Positions 1-8,999 are shown, numbered from the stretch's first letter. The stretch is 64,000 nucleotides of DNA from Acidimicrobiia bacterium (GCA_029263095.1 JAJCYA010000066.1:1-64000); one strand, 5' to 3'. Program-made: numbers and translations. Notes: a model not told the origin generated them from the sequence alone.

Positions 1-1185
1 GACTTCACTCTGAAGAACAGCAAGTTCTTCCCGATCAACAGTGGACATCCCGGCATCGTCGCCAAGGTGATGGAGGACCCCGACAAATACGGGGTAGAGG
101 AGATCCCCGAGGTCGCCATCCTGCACATGGTGAACCCGCTCAATGCCTTCCCCGACCAGAAGGCGATCATGAAGAGCTACGAGATGTTCAAGTTTGTGAC
201 GGTGATCAGCCCGTGGCTGTCGGAGACCGCCGACTATTACGCCGACGTGGTGTTGCCGGCGGCGACGATCGAGAAGTACGAGGGTCCGATCAGTGCCAGT
301 GACGGCTACACCGACGCCGAGACGCTGCGGATCCCGCCGATGGAACCGCTGTTCGAGTCCAAAGGCGAGATCGACATCTACATGGACCTCACCGAGGCGA
401 TCGGCACGCTCTACGGTGAGGATGGGTATCTCGATCAGGTGAACAAGGCGCTCGGCCTCGAGGGCGAGTTCGCCGTTCCGATCGACACCAAGCCGACGGT
501 GCGCGAGATCTTCGATCTCTACGCCAGGTCCAAGGGCGTCGATGGAGTCGCGTTCTTCGAGGAGAACGGTGTTCTCGACAAGGGGCCGATCCCGGCGAAT
601 AAGCGCTACGGGTACGCGGTGGATCCACCGTTTGCCGGAGCCGTCCATCGCCTGTATGGCGAGAGCTTGTTGGTGGCGCAGCGGGCGATGCGCGACAAGG
701 GTGCCGAAGAGATCTACTGGCAGGACTACACGGCCCTGCCTACCTGGCGCCAGCTGACGTTTGACCAGTCGCCACCCGAGTACGACCTGACGCTCATCTC
801 GTATCACCAGATCGAGCACAAACAGGCCAGGACCAGCTTCATGCCGCTGTTAGCAGAGCTATCTCCTCGGTCGCGGGTTGACCTCAATCCGGCAACGGCC
901 GAGCGGCGCAGGATCGAAGAGGGCGACGAGGTCTGGGTGGAGTCGCAAAACGCCATCACCGGCGAAACGCGGCGCATCAAGTCGTGGGCAGCTCTGACGT
1001 CGTCGATCCAGCCCGACACGGTGGGGATGCCACATCACTTCGGGATGTGGACTCACCCGGTGAACGAGGGTCAGGGTCCGTCGCCGAACGAGATCTACTA
1101 CACCGGTGAGGGCTACACGATCCAGACCGCCGACCAGACGTTCCACGTAAAGGTCCGGGTGTACCCGGCAGGAAAGGAGGCCTGA
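1..1185 (+). CDS. Molybdopterin oxidoreductase catalytic subunit, C-terminal part (5' end outside window)
   Basis: The frame is open from base 1, so this is the 3' portion of a DMSO-reductase-family bis-MGD oxidoreductase. The segment around VISPWLSETADYYADVVLPA is the family's conserved stretch before the C-terminal domain. From about residue 280 of the visible part (RVDLNPATAERRRIEEGDEVWVES) it reads as the molybdopterin-dinucleotide-binding barrel. The N-terminal Fe-S and active-site ligand region is not in the window, so the substrate cannot be told; tetrathionate, polysulfide, arsenic or DMSO-type substrates all remain possible. It heads an operon with a four-cluster ferredoxin, an NrfD anchor and a TorD-like chaperone, as expected for a membrane-attached enzyme. 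A strong GGAAAGGAGG for the next gene lies inside its last codons (1171-1180). Confidence 0.9.
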   Translation, partial: DFTLKNSKFFPINSGHPGIVAKVMEDPDKYGVEEIPEVAILHMVNPLNAFPDQKAIMKSYEMFKFVTVISPWLSETADYYADVVLPAATIEKYEGPISASDGYTDAETLRIPPMEPLFESKGEIDIYMDLTEAIGTLYGEDGYLDQVNKALGLEGEFAVPIDTKPTVREIFDLYARSKGVDGVAFFEENGVLDKGPIPANKRYGYAVDPPFAGAVHRLYGESLLVAQRAMRDKGAEEIYWQDYTALPTWRQLTFDQSPPEYDLTLISYHQIEHKQARTSFMPLLAELSPRSRVDLNPATAERRRIEEGDEVWVESQNAITGETRRIKSWAALTSSIQPDTVGMPHHFGMWTHPVNEGQGPSPNEIYYTGEGYTIQTADQTFHVKVRVYPAGKEA

Positions 1186-1186
1186 C

Positions 1187-1924
1187 ATGGTCAAGTACGC
1201 CATGGCCGTAGATCTTGACCGGTGCCAGGGCTGCAGGGGTTGCATGGAGGCGTGCAAGATCGAGAACAATACGGTCGAGTCGGTGTTCTGGATGCACGTC
1301 TTTCGGCTGGAGAGCGGAGAGTATCCGGACACCAAGATGTCCTTCCTGCCTCGTCCTTGTCAGCACTGCGACAACGCACCGTGCGTCAAGGTCTGTCCTG
1401 TGGGGGCAAGGTTCAAGCGGGAGGACGGCCTTGTGCTCACAGATGCCGATCGCTGCATCGGCTGCCGCTACTGCGAATTGGCCTGCCCGTACGGAGTCAA
1501 CTACTTCAACTGGGCCAAGCCCGAGAAGCGCCAGTACCTCGACTACGACCATCCAGACGTGGAACGGGTCACCGGCGGGGTGATACCGCCGTACAAGAAC
1601 CCGGACTTGGATCTGCTGTACGGCGAGGAGCAGCGTCTCACCGCCGGCGGCGGCCACTTCAAGGGAGTGATGGAGAAGTGCACGTTCTGTGTGCACCGGC
1701 TCGACAAAGGGCTCGACCCGGCGTGTGTCGATACGTGCCCCGTGCAGGCGCTGATCTTCGGGGACCTGGAAGACCCGAGCAGTGGTATTGCCGAGATGAT
1801 CAACGATCGAACGCACTTCAGGCTGCTCGAGGAGGTCGGCACCGAGCCGAGCGTCCTCTACTTCGGTGGGGCCGCTCCCACCGAGGACAGTAGGGAGATC
1901 GAAACCGTGAAGGCGAGGGTGTGA
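1187..1924 (+). CDS. Four-cluster 4Fe-4S ferredoxin subunit (DmsB/NrfC/PsrB type)
   Basis: Electron-transfer subunit of 245 aa between the molybdenum subunit and the membrane anchor. Four cysteine groups are visible: CQGCRGCMEACK near residue 12, CQHCDNAPCVKVCP near 62, CIGCRYCELACP near 93, and a spaced CTFC...CVDTCP near 165-185. These supply the 16 cysteines for four 4Fe-4S clusters typical of this family. No Tat signal is seen on this chain; family members are often exported together with the catalytic subunit. Start ATG 1187 follows the upstream stop by one base with a strong SD 7 nt away. The stop is followed one base later by the ATG of the NrfD-like gene, so the three genes are coupled. 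Confidence 0.95.
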   Translation: MVKYAMAVDLDRCQGCRGCMEACKIENNTVESVFWMHVFRLESGEYPDTKMSFLPRPCQHCDNAPCVKVCPVGARFKREDGLVLTDADRCIGCRYCELACPYGVNYFNWAKPEKRQYLDYDHPDVERVTGGVIPPYKNPDLDLLYGEEQRLTAGGGHFKGVMEKCTFCVHRLDKGLDPACVDTCPVQALIFGDLEDPSSGIAEMINDRTHFRLLEEVGTEPSVLYFGGAAPTEDSREIETVKARV

Positions 1925-1925
1925 C

Positions 1926-3221
1926 ATGGCGACAGCAACACACGAAGCAACGCTTCCGCGTGGCGTCGGAAGACTCACCCGCGGCTGGGTGATCTTCATC
2001 CTGGCCATGGTCGCAGTTTGCGTCCTGGGATGGGTTGCCTACATCCGCGAATTCAGCGAGGGCATGACGGTCACTGGGATGCGCAATGTCGGCACCATGG
2101 GTGGAGCAACCTGGGGCTTGTACATCACATTCGTGGTGTACTTCGTCGGGGTCAGCTTCGCCGGTATCACGATCGCGGCGGTGATCAGGCTGTTCAATCT
2201 CGAGAGACTGCGTCCTATCGCCCGGATGGCCGAGGTAATGACGGTGGTGAGTCTGATACTCGGTGCGATTGCGATCGTCGCCGACCTGGGCCAACCGTTC
2301 CGGGGGATCGTCAACCTGTTCCGATATGCCCGGCCGCAGTCGCCGTTCTTCGGGACGTTCACAATGGTGATCGCCGGCTACCTGTTCGCCAGTCTCGTCT
2401 ACTTGTGGATCTCGAGTCGGAGGGACGCGGCGCTGTTGGCCAAACAGCCAAGCCGGCTGCATTGGATCCATCGCCTCGTGGCGGCCGGGTATACCGACAC
2501 GCCTGCGGAGCGAGAACGGCAATCCAGGGCAACATTCTGGATGGCCGTGTCGATTCTGCCGATGCTGGTGGTGGCAACGTCGACGCTCGGGTTCGTGTTC
2601 GGCCTCCAGGGCGGGCGGCCCGGCTGGTACAGCGCACTCCAAGCCCCCGCATTCGTCGTGCTCGCAGGGCTCTCCGGAACGGGCTTGCTCATCGTGCTCG
2701 CCGCGATTGTCAGGAAGTCGCTGCCGCGGGATGTCGGATTGAACCAGTACGTCTTTGGCTGGCTGGGTCGGGTCATGATGCTGCTTCTGTTCGTCTACGT
2801 CTACTTCATGGTTACCGAGGTCCTGACGGCTACATACGCCGGGGTCGATCGCGATCAGCAGGTCACCAGAGAGATGCTCTGGGGCGAGTACTCCTGGATC
2901 TTCTGGAGCGCAGTGATCTTGCTCGTGTTGCCGCTGGCTTCGCTCGTCTTCCAGGCGCTCAGACGTCGCTGGAACGTCTCGTGGTTGGTGGCCGCCGGGA
3001 TCGCAGTCAACCTCGGTGCCATCGGCAAGCGGTATCTGATCGCGGTGCCATCGCAGACGCACGGTCAACTGCTCCCGTATCCCGAGGGCTCCTACTCACC
3101 GTCCTGGGTGGAGTTTGCCGTCGTGGCAAGCCTCGTGGCGTTCGGGGCATTGGTCATCGGCGTGTTCATGAAGGTGCTGCCGATTGTCGAGATCGAAGAC
3201 GAGGAGGTCTCACATGCGTAA
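1926..3221 (+). CDS. NrfD/PsrC-family membrane anchor and quinone-interacting subunit
   Basis: Integral membrane protein of 431 aa with about nine or ten hydrophobic segments (for example WVIFILAMVAVCVLGWVAYI near residue 20 and YITFVVYFVGVSFAGITI near 62). It matches the polysulfide-reductase NrfD family, which exchanges electrons between the quinone pool and the ferredoxin subunit. The segment AIVADLGQPFRGIVNLFRYARPQSP is typical of the group. Position directly after the ferredoxin gene supports a Mo/Fe-S/NrfD three-subunit complex. Whether it runs as a reductase or an oxidase cannot be told. Its last 8 bases overlap the next small gene. Confidence 0.93.
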   Translation: MATATHEATLPRGVGRLTRGWVIFILAMVAVCVLGWVAYIREFSEGMTVTGMRNVGTMGGATWGLYITFVVYFVGVSFAGITIAAVIRLFNLERLRPIARMAEVMTVVSLILGAIAIVADLGQPFRGIVNLFRYARPQSPFFGTFTMVIAGYLFASLVYLWISSRRDAALLAKQPSRLHWIHRLVAAGYTDTPAERERQSRATFWMAVSILPMLVVATSTLGFVFGLQGGRPGWYSALQAPAFVVLAGLSGTGLLIVLAAIVRKSLPRDVGLNQYVFGWLGRVMMLLLFVYVYFMVTEVLTATYAGVDRDQQVTREMLWGEYSWIFWSAVILLVLPLASLVFQALRRRWNVSWLVAAGIAVNLGAIGKRYLIAVPSQTHGQLLPYPEGSYSPSWVEFAVVASLVAFGALVIGVFMKVLPIVEIEDEEVSHA

Positions 3222-3426
3222 GGGATTGACCATCGGGATGATCATCGTGGGCATCGCCCTGATGGTGATCTCCTACTTCGCTCTTTCAGCCCCTTGGGGA
3301 GTGGAGACCGTCTCCAACAGCGAACCGAGAATGCAATTCGCCCCCCTCGTGTACGTGCTCGGAGTGATGATCGCCATCGGGTCCGCTCTCGTGTACACGA
3401 TGCTGCCTGACCGGGACTCCGACTGA
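3214..3426 (+). CDS. Small two-helix membrane protein of the Mo-oxidoreductase operon
   Basis: Unrecognised 70-residue protein. ATG 3214 is chosen over an in-frame upstream ATG (3184) because GAGGAGG at 3201-3207 sits at the right distance. Two hydrophobic stretches are visible: residues about 5-27 (GMIIVGIALMVISYFAL) and about 44-64 (FAPLVYVLGVMIAIGSALVY). It overlaps the NrfD gene by 8 bases and so is probably co-translated. It may be a small accessory subunit or assembly factor, which is inference from position only. Confidence 0.75.
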   Translation: MRKGLTIGMIIVGIALMVISYFALSAPWGVETVSNSEPRMQFAPLVYVLGVMIAIGSALVYTMLPDRDSD

Positions 3427-3462
3427 TTTCTGATGTGAGATAGTCCCCTCAATGGTGATGCC

Positions 3463-4128
3463 GTGACGGGGACACTGACGGGAAGCAACCTTGCCCGTAT
3501 GAGGCAGGGTTGCTACCGCGTCCTGGCCGCCGGGTTCGACCGTCCCGCACCGGACCTGACGGAGCGGATCCGGTCGGGGATTCTGGCGTTGGAGGATCTC
3601 GGGCTGGGGATGTTCTCCTTTGCTCCTCAGTTGCGGAAGTGGGACGAGTCGCTCGAAAGCGCCCAGCCCGAGGCGGTTTCCAACGAGTACGTACGCCTCT
3701 TCGGCTCAGGCATGGACGGTGCCCTGTGCTCACTGATCGAGTCACAGCACTTGGGAGTGAACCTGGTCGGCGATCCCGCCCGATACGCAGGACGAATAGA
3801 AGACCTGATGCGGCGGAGCGGTTTCGAGGCGCAACTCGATGATCGACCGCCAGACCACCTGGGCGTGGAGCTGGAGTTGGCTTCTGCCCTTTGCGATGCT
3901 GAAGCAAACGCGCGGGCCGGAGGTGACGCCGCCGAGAGTTGGCTCAGGTGGCAGCAGGAGTTGATCGACGTCATGGCCATGTGGATTCCCGGTCTTGCGT
4001 CGACGGTGGGTGAACGCGACAAGGTCGGCGTCTTTCGGACTCTCAGCCAGGCAGCTTCCGCCTTCTTGATCCACGAGCATGACATTGTGCGGATGCTGAT
4101 CGACAGCGTTCCTGGAGGTCCCGAATGA
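3463..4128 (+). CDS. TorD/DmsD-type molybdoenzyme assembly chaperone
   Basis: Soluble, all-helical-looking protein of 221 aa. The N-terminal MRQGCYRVLAAGFDRPAP and the central YVRLFGSGMDGALCSLIES resemble the TorD/NarJ-like chaperones that bind the Tat leader and assist cofactor insertion into molybdoenzymes. The gene neighbourhood is exactly where such a chaperone is expected. Start is GTG 3463; there is no good SD, and an internal ATG at 3499 is possible. The stop overlaps the next ATG (ATGA at 4125-4128), implying coupling. Confidence 0.8.
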   Translation: MTGTLTGSNLARMRQGCYRVLAAGFDRPAPDLTERIRSGILALEDLGLGMFSFAPQLRKWDESLESAQPEAVSNEYVRLFGSGMDGALCSLIESQHLGVNLVGDPARYAGRIEDLMRRSGFEAQLDDRPPDHLGVELELASALCDAEANARAGGDAAESWLRWQQELIDVMAMWIPGLASTVGERDKVGVFRTLSQAASAFLIHEHDIVRMLIDSVPGGPE

Positions 4129-5519
4129 AGTGGGTTGCCTGCTCGGATCGGTTCGACTGGTCGGAGATCGACATCGAGGTGCTGGACGCGCCCGGTTGGT
4201 GCGACGACCCGGTGATCCCCGAGATCGACGAGGTTGGATTCATTGGGTGCGCAGAGGACCTGGACAAGGCCCACCTGGAACGCCGGCTGCGGTCGGAAGG
4301 ATTCGACCCCCTGGGGGTTCCGCTGGTGCTTCTGACGGAACTCGACAGACGCTCTCCGGAGCGGATTGCCTCCAGAGTGGCTTCGTCGGGTGCCAGAAGC
4401 ACTGAGTACGTGGGCAGTGGCCCCGAGCACCTGAAGCCGGTGATGCCGCCCACGGTGTCGCGGCGGTCATTCCTGACGTTCCGGTCTCCGACCTACAGGT
4501 CGGTCCCCCATCCGGACGACTCTTGCGCCGCCGGTGACGGTTGCCGAGCTTGTGTCGATGTGTGCCCGCACAAGGCGCTCGAATGGTCGCGCGGGGCCAT
4601 CCAGTCCGACCGGATCGCGTGTGCTGGCTGCGGACGGTGCGTCTCAACGTGCCCGACCGGAGCGATGGTCAACCCAGCGTGGACCCCGGCCCAGTTGCAG
4701 GCCGAAGTTGCCGGTCTCATTGCAACGGCTTCCCAATCCATCGGCATCCGCTTTGGATGTGCCCGGGGAGCTCGTCCCGAACCCGCATCTGACTGGTTTG
4801 AGTTGATCGTGCCATGCGTGGGAATGCTCCCGCCGCACTGGGTGATAGGCCCCCTGTTGATGGGTGCCGGCTCGGTCTCAGTCAGCGCCTGTGCTTGTGA
4901 CATGGAAGTCGACGCCGACCAGCGGGCCGGTGAAGCTGTTGCCTTTGCTAGGTCTTGGCTCGATGCAGCTGGTATTGCAGCCGAAACGAGAATCGTCGAT
5001 GAACCCCAAGAGGATCTCCCAGCCACTCTCGGAATCGTCGGAGCTCGCAACCCGTTTGCTGACGACGGCGCTGCAGCAGTGGCCGCGGCCCTGGGTGAGG
5101 TTCTGATCGAGGGAGATCGGTCACCGATTGGGGTTGTCACGATCGATGAGGTCGCATGCACCGGCTGCGAGATGTGCAGCACCGTCTGTCCTACCGGAGC
5201 GCTTCAGGCGATTCCGGGGGATGGTGTATTGGGGATCGACTTTGACCCGTCGCTCTGCACCGCCTGTCGCCAGTGCACCGACCGCTGTCCTGAAGAGGAC
5301 GCCATTCACCTTCTTCCGACCGTGGACAGCGCTGAGTTGGCGGCCGGTCAGCGCAATCTGATTGTGCTCGACTTGGCGCAGTGCGTGCGTTGCGGCGGCA
5401 CGGTGGCGCCGCAGGCGGCCTTGGCGAGGATCGCGAGCGCCTTGGGCGACGACGCGGAGACGCTGAAGCAGATCACATCGGTCTGTCTGGATTGCCGTGG
5501 CACGACCATGGTCTTCTGA
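4125..5519 (+). CDS. Polyferredoxin with MvhD-like central segment
   Basis: Multi-cluster iron-sulfur protein of 464 aa. Residues 1-115 lack cysteine motifs. A first ferredoxin pair follows (CRACVDVCP and CAGCGRCVSTCP, about 142-180). Residues about 205-290 (IVPCVGMLPPHWVIGPLLMG, then SACACDMEVDADQRAGEAV) resemble a degenerate MvhD domain, the subunit that links hydrogenase or formate dehydrogenase to heterodisulfide reductase. A second ferredoxin pair is CTGCEMCSTVCP and CTACRQCTDRCP (about 347-390). Two further CxxC motifs (CVRCGG, CLDCRG) lie near the C terminus. It probably relays electrons for the upstream molybdoenzyme or a soluble partner. ATG overlaps the TorD-like stop. Confidence 0.85.
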   Translation: MKWVACSDRFDWSEIDIEVLDAPGWCDDPVIPEIDEVGFIGCAEDLDKAHLERRLRSEGFDPLGVPLVLLTELDRRSPERIASRVASSGARSTEYVGSGPEHLKPVMPPTVSRRSFLTFRSPTYRSVPHPDDSCAAGDGCRACVDVCPHKALEWSRGAIQSDRIACAGCGRCVSTCPTGAMVNPAWTPAQLQAEVAGLIATASQSIGIRFGCARGARPEPASDWFELIVPCVGMLPPHWVIGPLLMGAGSVSVSACACDMEVDADQRAGEAVAFARSWLDAAGIAAETRIVDEPQEDLPATLGIVGARNPFADDGAAAVAAALGEVLIEGDRSPIGVVTIDEVACTGCEMCSTVCPTGALQAIPGDGVLGIDFDPSLCTACRQCTDRCPEEDAIHLLPTVDSAELAAGQRNLIVLDLAQCVRCGGTVAPQAALARIASALGDDAETLKQITSVCLDCRGTTMVF

Positions 5520-5522
5520 ATC

Positions 5523-6344
5523 TCAGCCGTCCAAGTACCGCACGCGATCTACCACAGCGCCGAATCCATCGAGTAGCAGGACCGTGTCACCCGAGTTGGT
5601 CCACACTGCCCCGTCGGCGCACCAGTAGACATCGGGCCGGGCATCCTCACCGCACCCAGATCTCACAGTCACGATCTCGCCGGCGGTCAGGATGAAGCCT
5701 TCGGAGAAGGTGTACCGGTGTGCAGATGACTCGTCGCGCAGCATCCATCCAGTGAGATTGGCATCGCGCCCTTCGTTGGTGATGGCGACGAACTCACCGT
5801 TGGGATTCTGATCGTCCCGGCCGGGTGCATCCGCTTCGATGGCCCAGATTCGAACGTCGAACCGATCGAGTGTGGATCCGCACACTGTGGGGCTCCACAG
5901 GCCGCGTTCTAGAGCTATCGCCTCCTCTTCGGCGGCGAGGAGGTCGGGAAGCTCATCGTGCTCGTATGCGATCGCAATGGCGTTCCCCTCGAGCACCATC
6001 TGGTGGTTCAGGCTGGTTGCTCCTGAGTAGATGTACGCGAGGCGGCGCCCGTACTGATCCCTCTCTTCTCCGAGTATCGAAACGTCCCCAGGGGTCAGGG
6101 CGTCGCTGAGGGCGTTGCGGGCCTCATCGGCCCAGCACTCGTCTCGTTCCGGAGCGTTGATGCCGAGAAGCCGTACCTCGACCAACTCGCCATCGATGAC
6201 GATCCGGACAGAATCGCCATCGACCACCGATTCGACTTCGATTGGTGTTCGGACTGACGCTGCCGGCACTTCAGTGGTCGTCGTCTCGGTACCGGGGCTG
6301 CAGGCACCGATGGTGAGGATCAGAGCCAATACGAGTCGTCGCAC
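5523..6344 (-). CDS. Secreted lipoprotein: thermonuclease (SNase) domain plus lamin-tail domain
   Basis: Protein of 273 aa with a lipoprotein signal (LTIGAC, Cys15). Residues about 35-150 form an SNase-like OB-fold: VVDGDSV, VRLLGINAPE, YGRRLAY. By alignment with staphylococcal nuclease, the catalytic Arg58, Glu66 and Arg100 are present and Asp42/Asp44 are kept, but the calcium ligand Asp40 is replaced by Asn63. Residues about 165-273 (FVAITNEGRDANLTGWMLRD) look like a lamin-tail domain, often found with extracellular nucleases. A role in degrading extracellular DNA is likely. Start is GTG 6344 with TAGCGT (6351-6356) 6 nt upstream, suggesting a leaderless mRNA. It ends 3 bases from the convergent polyferredoxin gene. 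Confidence 0.85.
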   Translation of the reverse strand: MRRLVLALILTIGACSPGTETTTTEVPAASVRTPIEVESVVDGDSVRIVIDGELVEVRLLGINAPERDECWADEARNALSDALTPGDVSILGEERDQYGRRLAYIYSGATSLNHQMVLEGNAIAIAYEHDELPDLLAAEEEAIALERGLWSPTVCGSTLDRFDVRIWAIEADAPGRDDQNPNGEFVAITNEGRDANLTGWMLRDESSAHRYTFSEGFILTAGEIVTVRSGCGEDARPDVYWCADGAVWTNSGDTVLLLDGFGAVVDRVRYLDG

Positions 6345-6353
6345 CCACCGACG

Positions 6354-7679
6354 CTACCGCACCCCGAAGCGCTTCCAGGTAGCGCCGATTGGGGCCACGT
6401 GTCCGGCACCGATCATGCCGAGGGTCTCGAAGGAACCGTCCAGGATGTCCTGGTGTCCGACCTCGAGCCATTCATCGAGGATCGAGGCGTAGTACGAGCG
6501 GTAGTCCACGGTATGGATCAGGTTTCCGGCATTGTCGAGCGATGACAGATCGGGTGACTCGCCGTAGCGGCCGCCCTGGACCCGGTCGCCGATTACCAGA
6601 TGCGCTCCCGCGGTTCCATGGTCGGTTCCAGAGCCATTTGACGCAGCACGCCGACCGAATTCAGAGGTTGTGGCGACCACAACGCGATCGGAGGCACCCG
6701 CCGCCTCGACGATTTCGAAGAACGCCCGGATCCCGTCGTCCAGTTCGGTCATGAGGTCGGCGTGACGGGACGCCTGGCCCTCGTGGGTGTCGAAGTCACC
6801 AAAGCCGTGAACGAGCACAACTCGGGGCCGGATGTCGGAGATCACCAACTGGGCGGCGAGAGCCATATCGGTGGCGAGGGTGCGGGCACCTCTGCCCTGA
6901 GCCTGCGGAGCCGGGGCGTCTTCGGACGGAGTCAGGACGGCGCTGAGGTGATCGGCGGCGACCACGGTTTGCTCGATCGCCGATGTCACCTGGCCGAAGA
7001 GTCCGGGCGAGTCCACCGGGGAGTTGGCGAATCCCGCCCACATAGCGGTGAGTTCGTCGGGTTCATCGACCCACTCCGGTACCGAGGGTCGAAGACCGGT
7101 GTCGTCCTGGATCGACACTACGAACGATTCCTCGCCGCTGAGTGCAGGTGAAGGGCCGGGACCGACGACGATGCCGGCGAGCGGATCCTCTGCACCGACG
7201 GTGGCATCGAGGTAGCGGCCCAGCCATCCGGCGCCCAGCCCACCCGGCACACCCGTCCACCAGGTAGCCATCGAAGAGAAGTGGCTCAGGTCGGGGTCGG
7301 GGTACCCAATACCTTCGACAACTGCCAGATCGTTCTGCTTCCAGCGCTCGGCGGTGTAGCTGAGGTTGGGGTGGAGGCCAATGGAGCCGTCGAGGTCGGT
7401 TGCGTCGGAGACGGCGAGGTTGCCGCGCAGGTCGAAATAGCGGGCGGTTCCATGGGGAACGACCATCGATAGGGCATCGTTGCCCCCTCCCATTTCGATC
7501 AGTACCAGGGTGCGGTCGGCGCCCGGTCCCAGGTCGCCGATTGGGGTTGCGGCGTGAGCGGGATTGCGTCCCCAGATGCCCACCGAGTATCCGGCCACCG
7601 ATACCGCGGCGGTGGCCCCCAACCCGGCGAGGAACTGGCGTCGGCTGACGGTTGGACACTCCGGTGGCATGGTCATCAC
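6354..7679 (-). CDS. DUF1501 family exported protein (Tat signal)
   Basis: Protein of 441 aa beginning with a Tat signal peptide (SRRQFLAGLGATAAVSVAGY). The body has the DUF1501 hallmarks: LVLIEMGGGNDALSMVVPHG near the start, LVHGFGDFDTHEGQ and VVVATTSEFGRRAASNGSGT later. The family is related to sulfatase/alkaline-phosphatase-like folds, but no activity is established. It follows the DUF1800 gene by 6 bases; this pair recurs in many bacteria and probably forms an exported system of unknown role. Confidence 0.9.
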   Translation of the reverse strand: MMTMPPECPTVSRRQFLAGLGATAAVSVAGYSVGIWGRNPAHAATPIGDLGPGADRTLVLIEMGGGNDALSMVVPHGTARYFDLRGNLAVSDATDLDGSIGLHPNLSYTAERWKQNDLAVVEGIGYPDPDLSHFSSMATWWTGVPGGLGAGWLGRYLDATVGAEDPLAGIVVGPGPSPALSGEESFVVSIQDDTGLRPSVPEWVDEPDELTAMWAGFANSPVDSPGLFGQVTSAIEQTVVAADHLSAVLTPSEDAPAPQAQGRGARTLATDMALAAQLVISDIRPRVVLVHGFGDFDTHEGQASRHADLMTELDDGIRAFFEIVEAAGASDRVVVATTSEFGRRAASNGSGTDHGTAGAHLVIGDRVQGGRYGESPDLSSLDNAGNLIHTVDYRSYYASILDEWLEVGHQDILDGSFETLGMIGAGHVAPIGATWKRFGVR

Positions 7680-7685
7680 GGGCTC

Positions 7686-8999
7686 CTAGGTGAGGGCGTA
7701 CTCGGGTGAAGCAGCGGCGAGGGTGATCCGGCTCAGGGGATCGGGAGGCGCTGCCACGACGTCCCTCGTCTGTTCGGAGACGTCGAACAGCCCGAGCCTG
7801 GCGAAGATCTCATCAACCGGGTAGTCGGGGGCCGGATCGGCGACTATCCCGGCGACGTCCAGGGAGTGGGCCAGCTGGTATGGCCCGAGCAGACGGGCAC
7901 CTCCGGCGAATCCGGCTGGATTCGGGGGGCTGAACGGTACGAATCCGACCCTGTTGAGGATGGCCATCGACGTCCGGCCGACCTGGGGGTGAGTTTCGAT
8001 GCCCTGGACGATCCCGACGAGCCGTTCGACCGGATTGCGCACCCGAGACCGGACGGCGGCGTCGGAGACGAAGATGGGATCGGCGACGATCTCCTCAATG
8101 AGGGTCATGATCTGCCAATCGGCCCGGAAGATGGCTCCGAGTCGTTGCCTGGTGACCGCGGTGGGCGACAGTCCGATTATCTCCTCATGGAGCTTGGCGG
8201 CGACCGTGGTGGCGGTGGCCGGTTGATCGAGGATGATCTCTATGGCGTCATCCATGTCGAGGTTTCCGGTCACGCCGAGAAGCGTCTTCTGGCCCGTGTC
8301 GTGCCGAACGGGAACAAACACGGCGCTCCACGGCTCGGCGTCGGGGAGGCGTCGTCGGTCATCGCCACCGGGTGCCACGACCCAGCCGCTAAACGCCCGT
8401 GCTGCAGCAACGACATCATCTTGGGAGTAGCCACCCACTCCCATCGTGTGCAGCTCCATGACTTCGCGGGCGAAGTTCTCGTTGATGGCTGTGGCCTGGT
8501 TGGTACGACCGTCCAGGTAGTCGAGCATCGCCGGATCCTTCGCGATCGCTCCGAGTAGCTCATCGAACCGGCCGATTCCGTGTTGTCGAACCGTGGCGTG
8601 TTGCTGCCAGAACAGGTACGGGAAACGGACTTTGCGAGTCGAGGTCGCGAAGTGGTCGTGCCAGAACCACACCAGACGCTCCTCTATCGGCCGCGGCGAC
8701 AGGACCATCTGTTCCAGCCAGTGAGACAGTGGAATCTGGATGTCCTGTTGAGTTCTGGCGCTCTCGATGTCCGTTGGGGGTTCGAATCCGGGCATTGGAG
8801 CGGGCGGCGTCCTCAGGTCGAGCATGGACGCAATTGCGTCATCAATGGTGGCGGCCTCGGAAACGCTGAGAGCATTTGCTCCGACTCCGAGCCGACGCAC
8901 CACATGCGAGACGCGCTCCCGGTCTGAGACGGAGGAGGTCCCGCTCGCCGCCATGGACCGCACGGCGGCGACGTGGCTCTCGGGGAATCGGAGCAACAT
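7686..8999 (-). CDS. DUF1800 family protein
   Basis: Protein of 437 aa with the typical DUF1800 blocks ERLVWFWHDHFATS (about residue 113), INENFAREVMELHTMGVGGY (about 180) and VVAAARAFSGWVV (about 205). Function is unknown; the partner DUF1501 gene follows directly and the two are usually co-transcribed. ATG 8999 is supported by GGAAGGAGG about 11 nt upstream on the minus strand. There is no obvious signal peptide at this start, whereas the partner carries a Tat signal, so piggy-back export is conceivable but unproven. Confidence 0.9.
   Translation of the reverse strand: MLLRFPESHVAAVRSMAASGTSSVSDRERVSHVVRRLGVGANALSVSEAATIDDAIASMLDLRTPPAPMPGFEPPTDIESARTQQDIQIPLSHWLEQMVLSPRPIEERLVWFWHDHFATSTRKVRFPYLFWQQHATVRQHGIGRFDELLGAIAKDPAMLDYLDGRTNQATAINENFAREVMELHTMGVGGYSQDDVVAAARAFSGWVVAPGGDDRRRLPDAEPWSAVFVPVRHDTGQKTLLGVTGNLDMDDAIEIILDQPATATTVAAKLHEEIIGLSPTAVTRQRLGAIFRADWQIMTLIEEIVADPIFVSDAAVRSRVRNPVERLVGIVQGIETHPQVGRTSMAILNRVGFVPFSPPNPAGFAGGARLLGPYQLAHSLDVAGIVADPAPDYPVDEIFARLGLFDVSEQTRDVVAAPPDPLSRITLAAASPEYALT

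Noticed and set aside
8774-8785. GGTTCGAATCCG, resembling a tRNA T-arm
   Set aside because: It lies in the DUF1800 gene, reading antisense, and no acceptor, D or anticodon stem can be built around it.
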